Shown here in pieces: positions 16,211 through 24,919 of a stretch of DNA of 64,000 nucleotides; position 1 is the first letter of the stretch, and each line of letters opens with the position of its first letter. Made by a program: the position numbers and the translations under genes. The notes under the pieces are model-generated. The model was given only the letters and a program-made list of their open reading frames with translations, made no database searches and had not been told where the DNA came from. This DNA comes from Puniceibacterium confluentis (GTDB taxonomy: Bacteria; Pseudomonadota; Alphaproteobacteria; Rhodobacterales; Rhodobacteraceae): positions 186,001 through 250,000 of the forward strand of contig NZ_VOJI01000005.1 in NCBI RefSeq assembly GCF_007923445.1, written 5' to 3'.

Positions 16211-17095
16211 ATGTGGCGGATGGTATTTTTCCTGTTGATGTTGGCGGCTCCACCGGCGGCACGGGGTGATCCCGGCACCCTGTGCAGCAGCGGAAGATGG
16301 GGCCATGTGCAATGCATCCGCCCGGCCCATTTCGTGTTTGATACCTGCCAGGCGATCGGGATCTTCGCGCGCGACAACGACCTTGACCCGGGGTTCTTCG
16401 CGCGTCTGATCTGGCAGGAAAGCCGGTTCGACCCCAACGCGCTCAGCCCGGCGCGGGCACGCGGCATCGCGCAGTTCATCGATTCCACTGCCGCGCTGCG
16501 CGGATTGCGCGACAGCTACAATCCGGCGCTGGCGCTCGAGCATTCGGCGGAATACCTCGGCGAACTGGTGCGCCGCTTCGGCAATGCCGGTCTTGCGGCG
16601 GTGGCCTACAACGGCGGCGAACGGCGCGCCGAAGGCCTGGTCGCCGAAACCGGCGGTCTCGCGCAGGAGACCATCGACTATATCGAGATCATCACCGGCC
16701 TGACGGCGGAAACCTGGCGCGACGCGCCGCCCCGGACCCATGACTTCCGGCTGCAAGGGGACAAACCCTTTGACGAGGCCTGCCACGACCTTGCCCGCAA
16801 CCGTCGGCTGACAGCCTATCCGCGGCCCGAGCCCGCGCTGAAACCCTGGGGGGTGCAGATCGCCTTCGGCACCAGCAAATCCGCAGCCCGGGACAAGATT
16901 TCGAGATTCGGTCCCAGCTGCCGCGCGGCGCTCCGTGGCGAAACCGTCGACTATATCTACCAGAAAAGCCGCGCCAGCCCACGCGGCGGATACTATATGG
17001 CCCGCGTCGGGCGCGACGCACAAAAGGCCGCGTGGAGCTATTGTGACACACTCAAGGCCAACGGCTGCATCTGCGCCGTCTACCGCAACGGCTGA
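16211..17095 (+). CDS. lytic transglycosylase (SLT domain) with SPOR-like C-terminus
   Basis: A 294-residue exported murein lyase. It has a signal peptide (MWRMVFFLLMLAAPPAARG), an SLT domain with catalytic E70 in IWQESRFDP, ARGIAQFIDSTAA and AYNGGERR, and a C-terminal domain of about 80 residues starting WGVQIAFG that resembles a SPOR peptidoglycan-binding fold. Cysteines at 25, 35 and 46 may pair in the periplasm. The ATG at 16211 is chosen because the signal peptide begins there; a TTG 36 nt upstream would add a non-hydrophobic leader. Confidence 0.87.
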   Translation: MWRMVFFLLMLAAPPAARGDPGTLCSSGRWGHVQCIRPAHFVFDTCQAIGIFARDNDLDPGFFARLIWQESRFDPNALSPARARGIAQFIDSTAALRGLRDSYNPALALEHSAEYLGELVRRFGNAGLAAVAYNGGERRAEGLVAETGGLAQETIDYIEIITGLTAETWRDAPPRTHDFRLQGDKPFDEACHDLARNRRLTAYPRPEPALKPWGVQIAFGTSKSAARDKISRFGPSCRAALRGETVDYIYQKSRASPRGGYYMARVGRDAQKAAWSYCDTLKANGCICAVYRNG

Positions 17096-17129
17096 GTCCG
17101 GCGGCGCCGGATCTGGCCCTTCCGCCGGA

Positions 17130-17150
17130 TTCTTCTCTTGTCAAATACTC
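17130..17150 (-). repeat. intergenic 21-bp element, copy 1
   Basis: TTCTTCTCTT, 3 variable nt, then AAATACTC. It follows a hairpin (TCCGGCGG / CCGCCGGA, about 17097-17129) that lies after the transglycosylase stop, so hairpin plus T-rich tract may act as a terminator for that gene. Two further copies are at 50706-50726 and 56085-56105. Confidence 0.65.
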
Positions 17151-17172
17151 ACTCAGCCCGGCCGCGACAGGC

Positions 17173-18858
17173 TCAGACCTCGCCGGGAAAGTGCTTCATC
17201 GTCAGCCGGATCGGATTCGGGGCCGCCTGCCCCAGTCCGCAGATCGAGGCATCCGCCATCGCCTGGCAGACCTCCTCCAGCAACGCCGTGTCCCACTGTG
17301 GCGCCTGCATCAGCTTGACGGCCTTTTCACAGCCGACCCGGCAGGGCGTGCACTGGCCGCAGCTTTCGTCCTCAAAGAACCGCAGCATGTTCAGCGCCGC
17401 ATCCCGGGCCGAATCCTGATCCGACAGCACCACCACGGCGGCCGAGCCGATGAAACTGCCATGGGGCTGCAAGGTATCGAAATCCAGCGGAATACCGTCC
17501 ATGCTGGCCGGCAGCAGCCCCGATGAGGGTCCGCCGGGCTGATAGGCCTTGAACACATGCCCCTCCGCCATGCCGCCAGCGGCCGCAATCACATCCAGAA
17601 TGGTCGACCCCGCGGGCAGAAGATGCACCCCCGGCGCGGCGACGCGCCCCGAGACCGAATAGGACCGCAGGCCCCTGCGTCCGTTCCTTTCGACACTGCT
17701 GAGCACCTGCGGCCCGTCTCGGCAGACCCGCGCGACCCAGTGCAGGGTCTCGACATTGTGCACCAGCGTCGGCCGGTCAAAAACCCCGACCTGAGCCACA
17801 TAGGGCGGACGGTGGCGCGGGATGCCGCGCTTGCCTTCCAGGGATTCGATCATCGCGGATTCCTCTCCGCAGATGTAGGCGCCGGCCCCGCGCCGCAGAT
17901 CGACATACCCCGCGGGCACCACCCCGGCCGCCTCCAGCGCCGCGATCTCGCGCCGCAGGATCTCGAGCACCGCCGGATATTCGTCGCGCATGTAGATGAA
18001 ACAGGTCTCGGCCTCGACCGCCCAGGCGGCAATCAGCATCCCTTCGAGGAACAGATGCGGTGTGCGTTCCAGGTAATAGCGATCCTTGAAGGTTCCCGGC
18101 TCACCCTCGTCGCCGTTCACCGCCAGATAACGCGGACCGGGATTGCCGCGCACAAAGCCCCATTTCTTGCCCGACGGGAACCCGGCGCCCCCCAGTCCGC
18201 GCAGACCCGACTCGAGCACGGTCTGCTGCACGGCCTCCCAGTCGCCGGTGGCGCGCAGTTCGGCCAGCTTTGCATAGCCGCCCGCCGCGCTGTAGGCGGC
18301 ATAGGTTTCGTAGTCGGGCACATGTGCATGGGTGTCCCCGGCCGCGATCGCCGCCTGCACCTTTTGCGGCGTGGCGTGATCGATATGCGCGTGGCCCAGC
18401 TCCAGCACCGGCGCCGTGTCGCAGCGTCCCATGCAGGGCGCACGCAGCACCCGCACCGCGGCAGGGTCCAGCCCGTCCTCGAGCGCGGCGCGCAGCGTCT
18501 CGGCCCCGGCCATCTCGCAGGACAGCGAATCGCAGACCCGGATTGTCAGCGCAGGGGGCGCCGCCTCGCCCTCCTTGACGATATCGAAATGCGCGTAAAA
18601 GCTCGCGACTTCATAGACTTCTGCCATCGACAGCCGCATCTCCTCGCCCAGGGCGCGCAGATGGGCGGCGGACAGGTGTCCGTATCTGTCCTGTATCAGA
18701 TGCAGATGTTCGATCAGCAGATCCCGGCGGCGCGGGGCATCGCCCAGCAAGGCGCGCACCTCGGCCCAGGCGGTTTCATCCAGCTGACGACCCTTGGGCG
18801 TCGTGCGCCCCTTGCCCTTGCCCGATTTCCACACACCCTTGCGCTCATCCAGTGCCAT
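17173..18858 (-). CDS. NAD-dependent formate dehydrogenase-type NADH/FMN subunit (NuoE-NuoF fusion, FdsB-like)
   Basis: A 561-residue fusion. Residues about 25-180 form a NuoE/thioredoxin-like domain with 2Fe-2S ligands C109, C114, C142 and C146. The rest is NuoF-like with the FMN/NADH-binding GLRGLGGAGFPSGKKW (about 219-234) and GAGAYICGEESAMI, and 4Fe-4S ligands C500, C503, C506 and C540. Such subunits transfer electrons to NAD from a formate dehydrogenase alpha subunit. No fdhA/fdsA, fdhD or accessory gene adjoins it: downstream is the convergent transglycosylase, upstream a divergent AlkB-like gene. The partner must lie elsewhere, or it serves another oxidoreductase. Confidence 0.9.
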   Translation of the reverse strand: MALDERKGVWKSGKGKGRTTPKGRQLDETAWAEVRALLGDAPRRRDLLIEHLHLIQDRYGHLSAAHLRALGEEMRLSMAEVYEVASFYAHFDIVKEGEAAPPALTIRVCDSLSCEMAGAETLRAALEDGLDPAAVRVLRAPCMGRCDTAPVLELGHAHIDHATPQKVQAAIAAGDTHAHVPDYETYAAYSAAGGYAKLAELRATGDWEAVQQTVLESGLRGLGGAGFPSGKKWGFVRGNPGPRYLAVNGDEGEPGTFKDRYYLERTPHLFLEGMLIAAWAVEAETCFIYMRDEYPAVLEILRREIAALEAAGVVPAGYVDLRRGAGAYICGEESAMIESLEGKRGIPRHRPPYVAQVGVFDRPTLVHNVETLHWVARVCRDGPQVLSSVERNGRRGLRSYSVSGRVAAPGVHLLPAGSTILDVIAAAGGMAEGHVFKAYQPGGPSSGLLPASMDGIPLDFDTLQPHGSFIGSAAVVVLSDQDSARDAALNMLRFFEDESCGQCTPCRVGCEKAVKLMQAPQWDTALLEEVCQAMADASICGLGQAAPNPIRLTMKHFPGEV

Positions 18859-18978
18859 CTGCGGTCCTTCTCCCTTGGTGCCTGCACCCTAGCCGACCCT
18901 AACACGGACGGGACGCCAAAAACGACGCAGGAGCACAGTGAAACGGCTCCAAATTGTCGCGGTTCGGCCCGATAGGTG

Positions 18979-18992
18979 TCGGAATTTTCCGA
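18979..18992. promoter_or_regulatory. inverted repeat in the FdsB/AlkB divergent region
   Basis: TCGGAA TT TTCCGA, an AT-centred dyad in otherwise GC-rich sequence, lies about 120 nt before the FdsB-like start and 50 nt before the AlkB-like start. CGATAG-like motifs flank it. It is a candidate operator with no identified regulator. Confidence 0.3.
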
Positions 18993-19043
18993 TAGAAGTA
19001 ACATGCAGGCGGCAAAGCCTTAAGGCAGCCAAAAGGATTGGGC

Positions 19044-20063
19044 ATGGCGCGCTTTACCATCATCACGCTGGCCATGGCGGCGCTTCTGGCGCTGGGTCTG
19101 GCGCGTGGCGGTATCTTTGCCGGTCTGGCACTGCTCTATATCACCCTGTTCACCTATTTCATGGACCGGATTGCGGCGCTGACCGCCCCCGATGCTCCCG
19201 CGGGTCAGGAATTTCCCGCGGGCCACGGCCTGTCCCTGCTGCTCGGCCTGCTGCATTTTCCGCTGCTTTATGGCGGCGTTGCTGCCCTGAACGGCGCGAC
19301 GCTCGCGCCTGTGGAAAAGGCGCTCTGCTTCTTTGCTCTGGCGCTGTTTCTGGGACAGGTCAGCAATTCGAACGCCCACGAACTGATCCACCGGACATCG
19401 CGCTGGCCGCGACGGCTGGGGGTAGCGGTCTACTGCACGCTGCTGTTCGGCCACCATGCCTCGGCCCACCGGTACGTGCACCATGTGCATGCGGCCACCG
19501 ACCGCGACCCCAACTCCGCCCGCCTCGGCGAGGGATTCTACGCCTTTGCCCTGCGTGCCTGGATCGGCTCGTTCCGGCAGGGACTGGCCGCCGAACGCAC
19601 CCGGCGCGCCCGCAACGCCGCGGCCCGGGGCCTGCCGCCCTACGCGGTCTACGGCTTCGGCGCGCTGGCGTCCTGTGTCACGGCACTGCTGATCGCGGGT
19701 GTCACCGGCCTGCTCTGGCTGCTGGCGCTTGCCGCCTATGCCCAGATGCAGCTGCTGCTCTCGGATTATGTCCAGCATTACGGACTGCGCCGCCGCCAGA
19801 CCCCGCGCGGGTGGGAACCGGTGGGCCCGGCGCACAGCTGGAACGCACCGCAGGGATTCTCTTCGGCGCTGATGCTGAACGCCCCGCGCCACTCTGATCA
19901 CCATGCCCGCCCGCAACGCGCGTTTCCCGGCCTGACCCTGGACCGCGCCGCCATGCCGCTGCTGCCGCACTCCCTGCCGGTCATGGCCACCGTTGCCCTG
20001 ATCCCGCCGCTGTGGCGCCGGATCATGGACCATCGGGCGCGGGACTGGGCCGCCCCGACCTGA
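19044..20063 (+). CDS. alkane 1-monooxygenase (AlkB)-like membrane diiron hydroxylase
   Basis: This 339-residue integral membrane protein of the fatty-acid desaturase/hydroxylase superfamily carries the histidine boxes NAHELIHR, HRYVHHVH and LNAPRHSDHHARP, matching the HE(L/M)xH, EHxxGHH-like and LQRHSDHHAxP pattern of AlkB. The substrate could be medium-chain alkanes or another lipid; such genes are common in marine Rhodobacteraceae. A rubredoxin gene is not adjacent, though a 2Fe-2S ferredoxin lies 4.7 kb away. The ATG at 19044 is preceded by AAGGA at 6 nt. Confidence 0.85.
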   Translation: MARFTIITLAMAALLALGLARGGIFAGLALLYITLFTYFMDRIAALTAPDAPAGQEFPAGHGLSLLLGLLHFPLLYGGVAALNGATLAPVEKALCFFALALFLGQVSNSNAHELIHRTSRWPRRLGVAVYCTLLFGHHASAHRYVHHVHAATDRDPNSARLGEGFYAFALRAWIGSFRQGLAAERTRRARNAAARGLPPYAVYGFGALASCVTALLIAGVTGLLWLLALAAYAQMQLLLSDYVQHYGLRRRQTPRGWEPVGPAHSWNAPQGFSSALMLNAPRHSDHHARPQRAFPGLTLDRAAMPLLPHSLPVMATVALIPPLWRRIMDHRARDWAAPT

Positions 20064-20131
20064 CCTTCCGCTGCCGCCGCGCGACCATTCGGGCATTCCC
20101 CGCGCCCGCGGTCTCTGGCACAGTGCGGGGC

Positions 20132-20530
20132 ATGCGACAGATATCCAGCCTCCTCGCCTGCCTGTGCCTCGCCCTGCCCGCAGCGGCGCAGCAGCCGATG
20201 ACGGCTGCCGAATTCGAGGCCTATGCCACCGGCAAGACCCTGTATTTCGGCCAGGACGGCCAATCCTACGGCGTCGAGGAATACCTTCCCGACCGTCGCG
20301 TGCGCTGGTCCTTCCTGGACGGCCAGTGCAAGGACGGCGTCTGGTACGAAGAGGCCGGGCAGATCTGCTTTGTCTATGACGACAGACCCGCGCCGCAATG
20401 CTGGACCTTCTACCGCGACGGCGCGGGTCTGCGCGCCGTGTTCGAAAACGACCCCGAAGCGACAACTCTCTACGAAGCGCGCCAGGACGACAGGCCGATG
20501 CTGTGCTACGGCCCGGACCTCGGCGTCTGA
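20132..20530 (+). CDS. small secreted protein of unknown function
   Basis: A 132-residue protein with a signal peptide (MRQISSLLACLCLALPAAAQ) and a mature part rich in aromatic residues. The sequence YATGKTLYFGQDGQSYGVEEYLPDRRVRW and the cysteine/tryptophan pattern CKDGVWYEEAGQICFVYDD..QCWTFYRDG recall small Rhodobacterales periplasmic proteins without assigned function. Four cysteines of the mature part could form two disulfides. It follows the AlkB-like gene by 68 nt and may be cotranscribed. Confidence 0.75.
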   Translation: MRQISSLLACLCLALPAAAQQPMTAAEFEAYATGKTLYFGQDGQSYGVEEYLPDRRVRWSFLDGQCKDGVWYEEAGQICFVYDDRPAPQCWTFYRDGAGLRAVFENDPEATTLYEARQDDRPMLCYGPDLGV

Positions 20531-20701
20531 GTGTGCCGCAGGTGCCTCTGCCGGGTCATGGCGTCAGGGTGACGCTGGCGCCTGACGCACCGGCCACAGG
20601 CCGGTAAGGAGGCAGCCGGCGCGCGCATCGCGCGCTCCCTGGGATCAGGGTGGCCGGGGGATCAGGCCAGCGGACCGGGGGGCGACCAGGGGCCGGACAG
20701 A

Positions 20702-22243
20702 TCAGATCAGCGTGCCCTGCTCGGGCGGTTTGCGTGCGGCTTTCCTCGGCGCACTGCCGCCGATCCTGAACCGTCCGTCGGCAAATTCGATCTCCAGTCC
20801 CGAGGCCGCCGCCGCCGCCGCCTTGCCGGTCACAACCGCACCGTCGCCGCGCACCACCGCATAGCCGCGCTCCAGCGTCGCCTTGTAGCTCAGGGTCTCG
20901 CGCAGCCGGTCCAGTGTCTCCAGCCGGCGACGCAGGTCGTCCATCTGCCCTTGGGCCGCCTCGTCAAAGCGCTTGCCAACCGTGTCGAGACGGTCCCGCC
21001 CGGCCTGAAGGTCCCGCACGATCGGACGCAGGCTCAGGCGGTCCGCCCGCCGCCCCAGCGCTTCGCGCCTGGCGGCGATCAGCCGGTTCAGCCCCGGCGC
21101 CAGCCTCTCCCCCCGGTCCTCAAGCCGCCCGCGCCCCTGTCCGATCCGCATCGCCAGGGTGGCAGGCCGCAGCGACCCGGCGGTTTGCGACAGCCGGACC
21201 CGGCGGATCTGGACCGAACGGATCAGGGCCTGCCCCAACCCGGTGCCTGCCGAATCGAGCCGCTGACGCGGCTGGTCCAGCAGTGTTTCCGCCCGCGGCA
21301 GGGCACGTGCCAGATCGCGCAGACGCTGGCCGCGCACCTCCAGCCGCTGCCCCAGCGCCCGGCCCAGCCGGGCCTGCATGTCCCCGACCCAGGCCAGCAG
21401 TTCCAGCCGCACCGGCACCGCCAGTTCCGCAGCCGCGGTCGGAGTCGGCGCACGCCGGTCCGAGACATGGTCGATCAGCGTGGTATCCGTCTCATGCCCC
21501 ACGGCGGAAATCAGCGGGATGTCACTCGCCGCCGCCGCCCGCGCCACGATTTCTTCGTTGAAGCCCCAGAGATCCTCGATCGACCCGCCCCCCCGCGCCA
21601 CAATCAGCAGGTCGGGACGCGGAATCGCCCCGCCCGGCGTCAGCGCGTTGAACCCGGCGATTGCCCGGGCCACCTCGGGCGCACATTTCGCGCCCTGCAC
21701 CGCCACCGGCCAGATCAGCACCCGGCGCGGGAACCGCTCGCGCAGGCGGTGCAGGATGTCGCGGATCACCGCGCCACTGGGCGAGGTCACAACCCCGATC
21801 ACCTCGGGCAGATAGGGCAGCGCCCGCTTGCGCGACGCCTCGAACAGCCCCTCGGCCTGCAACGCCGCCTTGCGCTTTTCCAGCATTGCCATCAGCGCGC
21901 CCATGCCCGCCGGGCGGATGTCCTCGATCACGATCTGATATTTGGATTGTCCCGGAAAGGTCGTCAGCCGCCCGGTGGCGACCACTTCCATGCCTTCCTC
22001 GGGCTGGGTCTGCAACCTTGAGGCCGTGCCCTTCCACATCACACCGGAAATCACCGACCGGTCATCCTTGAGATCGAGGTACACATGCCCGGAACGCGGC
22101 CGCGACACCCGTCCCACTTCGCCTTTGACCCGGACGAATCCGAACTCGCCCTCGATCACCCGCTTGACCGCGCCCGACAGCTCGGAAACGGTGAACTCCG
22201 GCGCGTTCAGCCCCTCGGGTGCGTCGTCAATCAGATCGGACAT
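20702..22243 (-). CDS. xseA: exodeoxyribonuclease VII large subunit
   Basis: A 513-residue subunit that degrades single-stranded DNA with XseB. The N-terminal OB fold runs from FTVSELSGAVKRVIEGEFGFVRVKGEVG to about 110. The catalytic core contains VITSPSGAVIRDILHRL-type sequence, the IVARGGGSIEDLWGFNEE motif and SAVGHETDTTLIDHVSDRRAPTPTAAAE, followed by a long coiled-coil region and ERGYAVVRG near the C-terminus. I chose the ATG at 22243 because the OB domain starts soon after; the frame stays open upstream only because it is antisense to purD. xseB is not in the window. Confidence 0.96.
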   Translation of the reverse strand: MSDLIDDAPEGLNAPEFTVSELSGAVKRVIEGEFGFVRVKGEVGRVSRPRSGHVYLDLKDDRSVISGVMWKGTASRLQTQPEEGMEVVATGRLTTFPGQSKYQIVIEDIRPAGMGALMAMLEKRKAALQAEGLFEASRKRALPYLPEVIGVVTSPSGAVIRDILHRLRERFPRRVLIWPVAVQGAKCAPEVARAIAGFNALTPGGAIPRPDLLIVARGGGSIEDLWGFNEEIVARAAAASDIPLISAVGHETDTTLIDHVSDRRAPTPTAAAELAVPVRLELLAWVGDMQARLGRALGQRLEVRGQRLRDLARALPRAETLLDQPRQRLDSAGTGLGQALIRSVQIRRVRLSQTAGSLRPATLAMRIGQGRGRLEDRGERLAPGLNRLIAARREALGRRADRLSLRPIVRDLQAGRDRLDTVGKRFDEAAQGQMDDLRRRLETLDRLRETLSYKATLERGYAVVRGDGAVVTGKAAAAAASGLEIEFADGRFRIGGSAPRKAARKPPEQGTLI

Positions 22244-22318
22244 GATGCCTCGCTTGCTCTTGCCTGTCCGCAACCTTAGAACGCGGGGCGACGAAGGCCA
22301 AGCAGGAGAGCGCGCCCC

Positions 22319-23581
22319 ATGAACATCCTCATCCTCGGCAGCGGCGGGCGCGAACATGCGCTGGCCTGGGCGGCGCTGCAGAATCCGAAATGTGACAAGC
22401 TGATCGTGGCGCCGGGCAATGCCGGGATCGCGATGATCGCCGAATGCGCCCGGCTCGACATCAACGATGGTGGCGCGGTGGCAGAATTCGCCGGTGACAA
22501 TGCCATCGACCTGGTGATCATCGGCCCCGAAGCTCCGCTGGCCGCCGGCGTCGCCGACCGGCTGCGGGACGCGGGCCTGCTGGTCTTCGGCCCCTCCGCC
22601 GCGGCCGCCCGGCTCGAAGCTTCCAAAAGCTTCACCAAGGAAATCTGCGACGCCTGCAACGCGCCCACCGCCGCCTACGGCCATTTCACCGATGCCGATG
22701 CCGCCAAGGACCATGTCCGGACCCAGGGTGCCCCCATCGTGATCAAGGCGGACGGCCTCGCGGCCGGCAAGGGCGTGATCATTGCCGAAACCGTGCCCGA
22801 GGCCGAGGCTGCCATCGACGACATGTTCGGCGGCGCGTTCGGCGGCGCCGGCGCCGAAGTGGTGATCGAAGAATTCATGACCGGTGAAGAGGCTTCGTTC
22901 TTCGTGCTCTGCGATGGCACCGACGCCCTGCCCATCGGCACCGCGCAGGATCACAAGCGTGTCGGCGCCGGCGACACCGGCCCCAACACCGGCGGCATGG
23001 GCGCCTATTCGCCGGCCCCGGTGCTGACCGACGCGCTGGCCGAACAGGCGATGGCCGAAATCGTCCGCCCGACCATCGCTGAAATGGCCCGCCGGGGCAC
23101 TCCCTATCAGGGCGTGCTCTACGTCGGCCTGATGATTTCGGACCACGGCCCGCGGCTGGTGGAATACAACGCCCGCTTCGGTGACCCCGAATGCCAGGTG
23201 CTGATGATGCGCCTCGGCGCGCAGGCGCTGGACCTGATCCACGCCTGCGCCGAACAGCGCCTCGGCGAGATGCAGGTGAACTGGGCCGACGACCACGCGA
23301 TGACCGTGGTGATGGCGGCCCGGGGCTATCCCGGCGATTATGCCAAGGGTGATGTCATCAACGGCCTGACCACGCTGCCGGAAGACAGCTTTACTATGAT
23401 GTTTCACGCCGGCACCGCGCAGTCAGAAGGCCGCATCCTTGCTGCGGGGGGGCGTGTTCTCAACGCCACCGCCCGCGGCGCCACGCTGCAAGAGGCCCGC
23501 GACAGAGCCTATGCGCTGCTGGATCAGGTCAACTGGCCGGGCGGCTTCTGCCGCGACGATATCGGCTGGCGCGCGCTCTGA
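22319..23581 (+). CDS. purD: phosphoribosylamine-glycine ligase (GAR synthetase)
   Basis: The second enzyme of de novo purine synthesis joins phosphoribosylamine and glycine using ATP. The 420-residue ATP-grasp protein begins MNILILGSGGREHALAW and shows KADGLAAGKGVI, GTAQDHKRVGAGDTGPNTGGMGAYSPAP and YNARFGDPECQVLM. AGGAGAG precedes the ATG. It diverges from xseA across 75 nt. The TGA lies in a perfect 11-bp tandem duplication (23579-23600). Confidence 0.97.
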   Translation: MNILILGSGGREHALAWAALQNPKCDKLIVAPGNAGIAMIAECARLDINDGGAVAEFAGDNAIDLVIIGPEAPLAAGVADRLRDAGLLVFGPSAAAARLEASKSFTKEICDACNAPTAAYGHFTDADAAKDHVRTQGAPIVIKADGLAAGKGVIIAETVPEAEAAIDDMFGGAFGGAGAEVVIEEFMTGEEASFFVLCDGTDALPIGTAQDHKRVGAGDTGPNTGGMGAYSPAPVLTDALAEQAMAEIVRPTIAEMARRGTPYQGVLYVGLMISDHGPRLVEYNARFGDPECQVLMMRLGAQALDLIHACAEQRLGEMQVNWADDHAMTVVMAARGYPGDYAKGDVINGLTTLPEDSFTMMFHAGTAQSEGRILAAGGRVLNATARGATLQEARDRAYALLDQVNWPGGFCRDDIGWRAL

Positions 23582-23704
23582 CATCGCGGTGACATCGCGG
23601 CGCCGGTCGGCCCTGCCGTCCGCGCCCTGTCCGTGGCGCCGGGCAAACCTCCCTGTCTGAGCCGGACCCCAGACTTTCCCGCCAGGGCAGCACGCCTTCC
23701 GGCG

Positions 23705-24373
23705 CTACCGGCAGGCCAGGGCGGCGTCGATGCTCTGGCGGCTGCGGTAGGGCCCGAGCCGCCGCGCCTCCAGCCTTCCGTCCGAGAACCGCACGGCCAT
23801 GACCGCCGTCCAGTCGGCATTGGCGGCGATGATTTCCGCACTGCCGCCGCAACCGCGGATGCCCCCGAGGATGTAATCCCAGCCGATGCGGTGGTTTGTC
23901 AGCCCGCCCAGCTCCGCCACCGGACTCAGCGCCCCCTGCTCCAGCCGCCACAGCCGCAGGGTGCGGGCCAGGTGCGGGCGGTCGATATAGGCGATCTCGA
24001 TCCGGCCGTCGCCATCCAGGTCCGCGGCCCCCAGAGGTGCCAGCCAACGGTTGCGCTGGCCGATATGCGGCGTGGCCGCGATGCGGCCCTGTTCGCCCCA
24101 GACCGCCAGCCGCGCGCCCTGTGTCAGGCTGGTTTCCACCACCAGCACCTCGGGCGCGCCGTCGCCGTCCACATCCGCCAGCCGCGGCGCGATATCCTCG
24201 AAGACCAGCGTCTCGGGCAGGATCGCGCGCAGCACCCGGCCATCGTCCAGGCTCAGCTCAAGCCCGCCCCACTCCACCGCGTCTCCGAGAACGCCGTGGT
24301 CATAGCGCTCGGTCGGTGCCAGGTAGCGCGCCGCGACAATCTCGGCCCGGACGGCACCACAGGCGCCCAGCAA
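23705..24373 (-). CDS. exported FG-GAP/VCBS-repeat protein
   Basis: At least 222 residues. Two calcium-binding-like repeats are visible, LADVDGDGAPEVLVVET and AADLDGDGRIEIAYID, of the FG-GAP/VCBS beta-propeller type. The N-terminus is a hydrophobic export signal (LPLWLALLGACGAVRAE). The start is uncertain: there is no in-frame ATG, TTG at 24373 falls inside the hydrophobic segment, and the open frame continues upstream to near 24470, so the true start is probably a rare CTG or further upstream. It lies downstream of the ferredoxin gene on the same strand. Confidence 0.7.
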   Translation of the reverse strand: MLGACGAVRAEIVAARYLAPTERYDHGVLGDAVEWGGLELSLDDGRVLRAILPETLVFEDIAPRLADVDGDGAPEVLVVETSLTQGARLAVWGEQGRIAATPHIGQRNRWLAPLGAADLDGDGRIEIAYIDRPHLARTLRLWRLEQGALSPVAELGGLTNHRIGWDYILGGIRGCGGSAEIIAANADWTAVMAVRFSDGRLEARRLGPYRSRQSIDAALACR

Positions 24374-24468
24374 CGCCAGCCACAGGGGCAGCGCATGCAG
24401 CGCGCGGCGGGCCTGCCGGGTCCACCGGCGCGACAGCGGGCGCCGCGCCGGATCTGATCCGTGCGGGA

Positions 24469-24828
<360 letters not shown>

Positions 24829-24902
24829 CTAGTCAAGCACGCGCGGACCTGCCAGCCCTTTTGCAGCAGATGTCTGCGGAGACTTGCGTGACCCTGCCGA
24901 AT

Positions 24903-24917
24903 GTTCCATAAATGTTC
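24903..24917 (+). promoter_or_regulatory. LexA (SOS) box
   Basis: GTTCCATAAATGTTC is an exact match to the alphaproteobacterial LexA operator GTTC-N7-GTTC. It sits immediately before the reading frame holding the DnaE2 C-terminal fragment, where an imuA-imuB-dnaE2 SOS cassette would be expected. Confidence 0.75.
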
Positions 24918-24919
24918 TC

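Noticed and set aside
22244-23407. N-terminal extension of xseA by about 390 codons
   Set aside because: The extension is antisense to purD. XseA family length and OB-domain start support the ATG at 22243.
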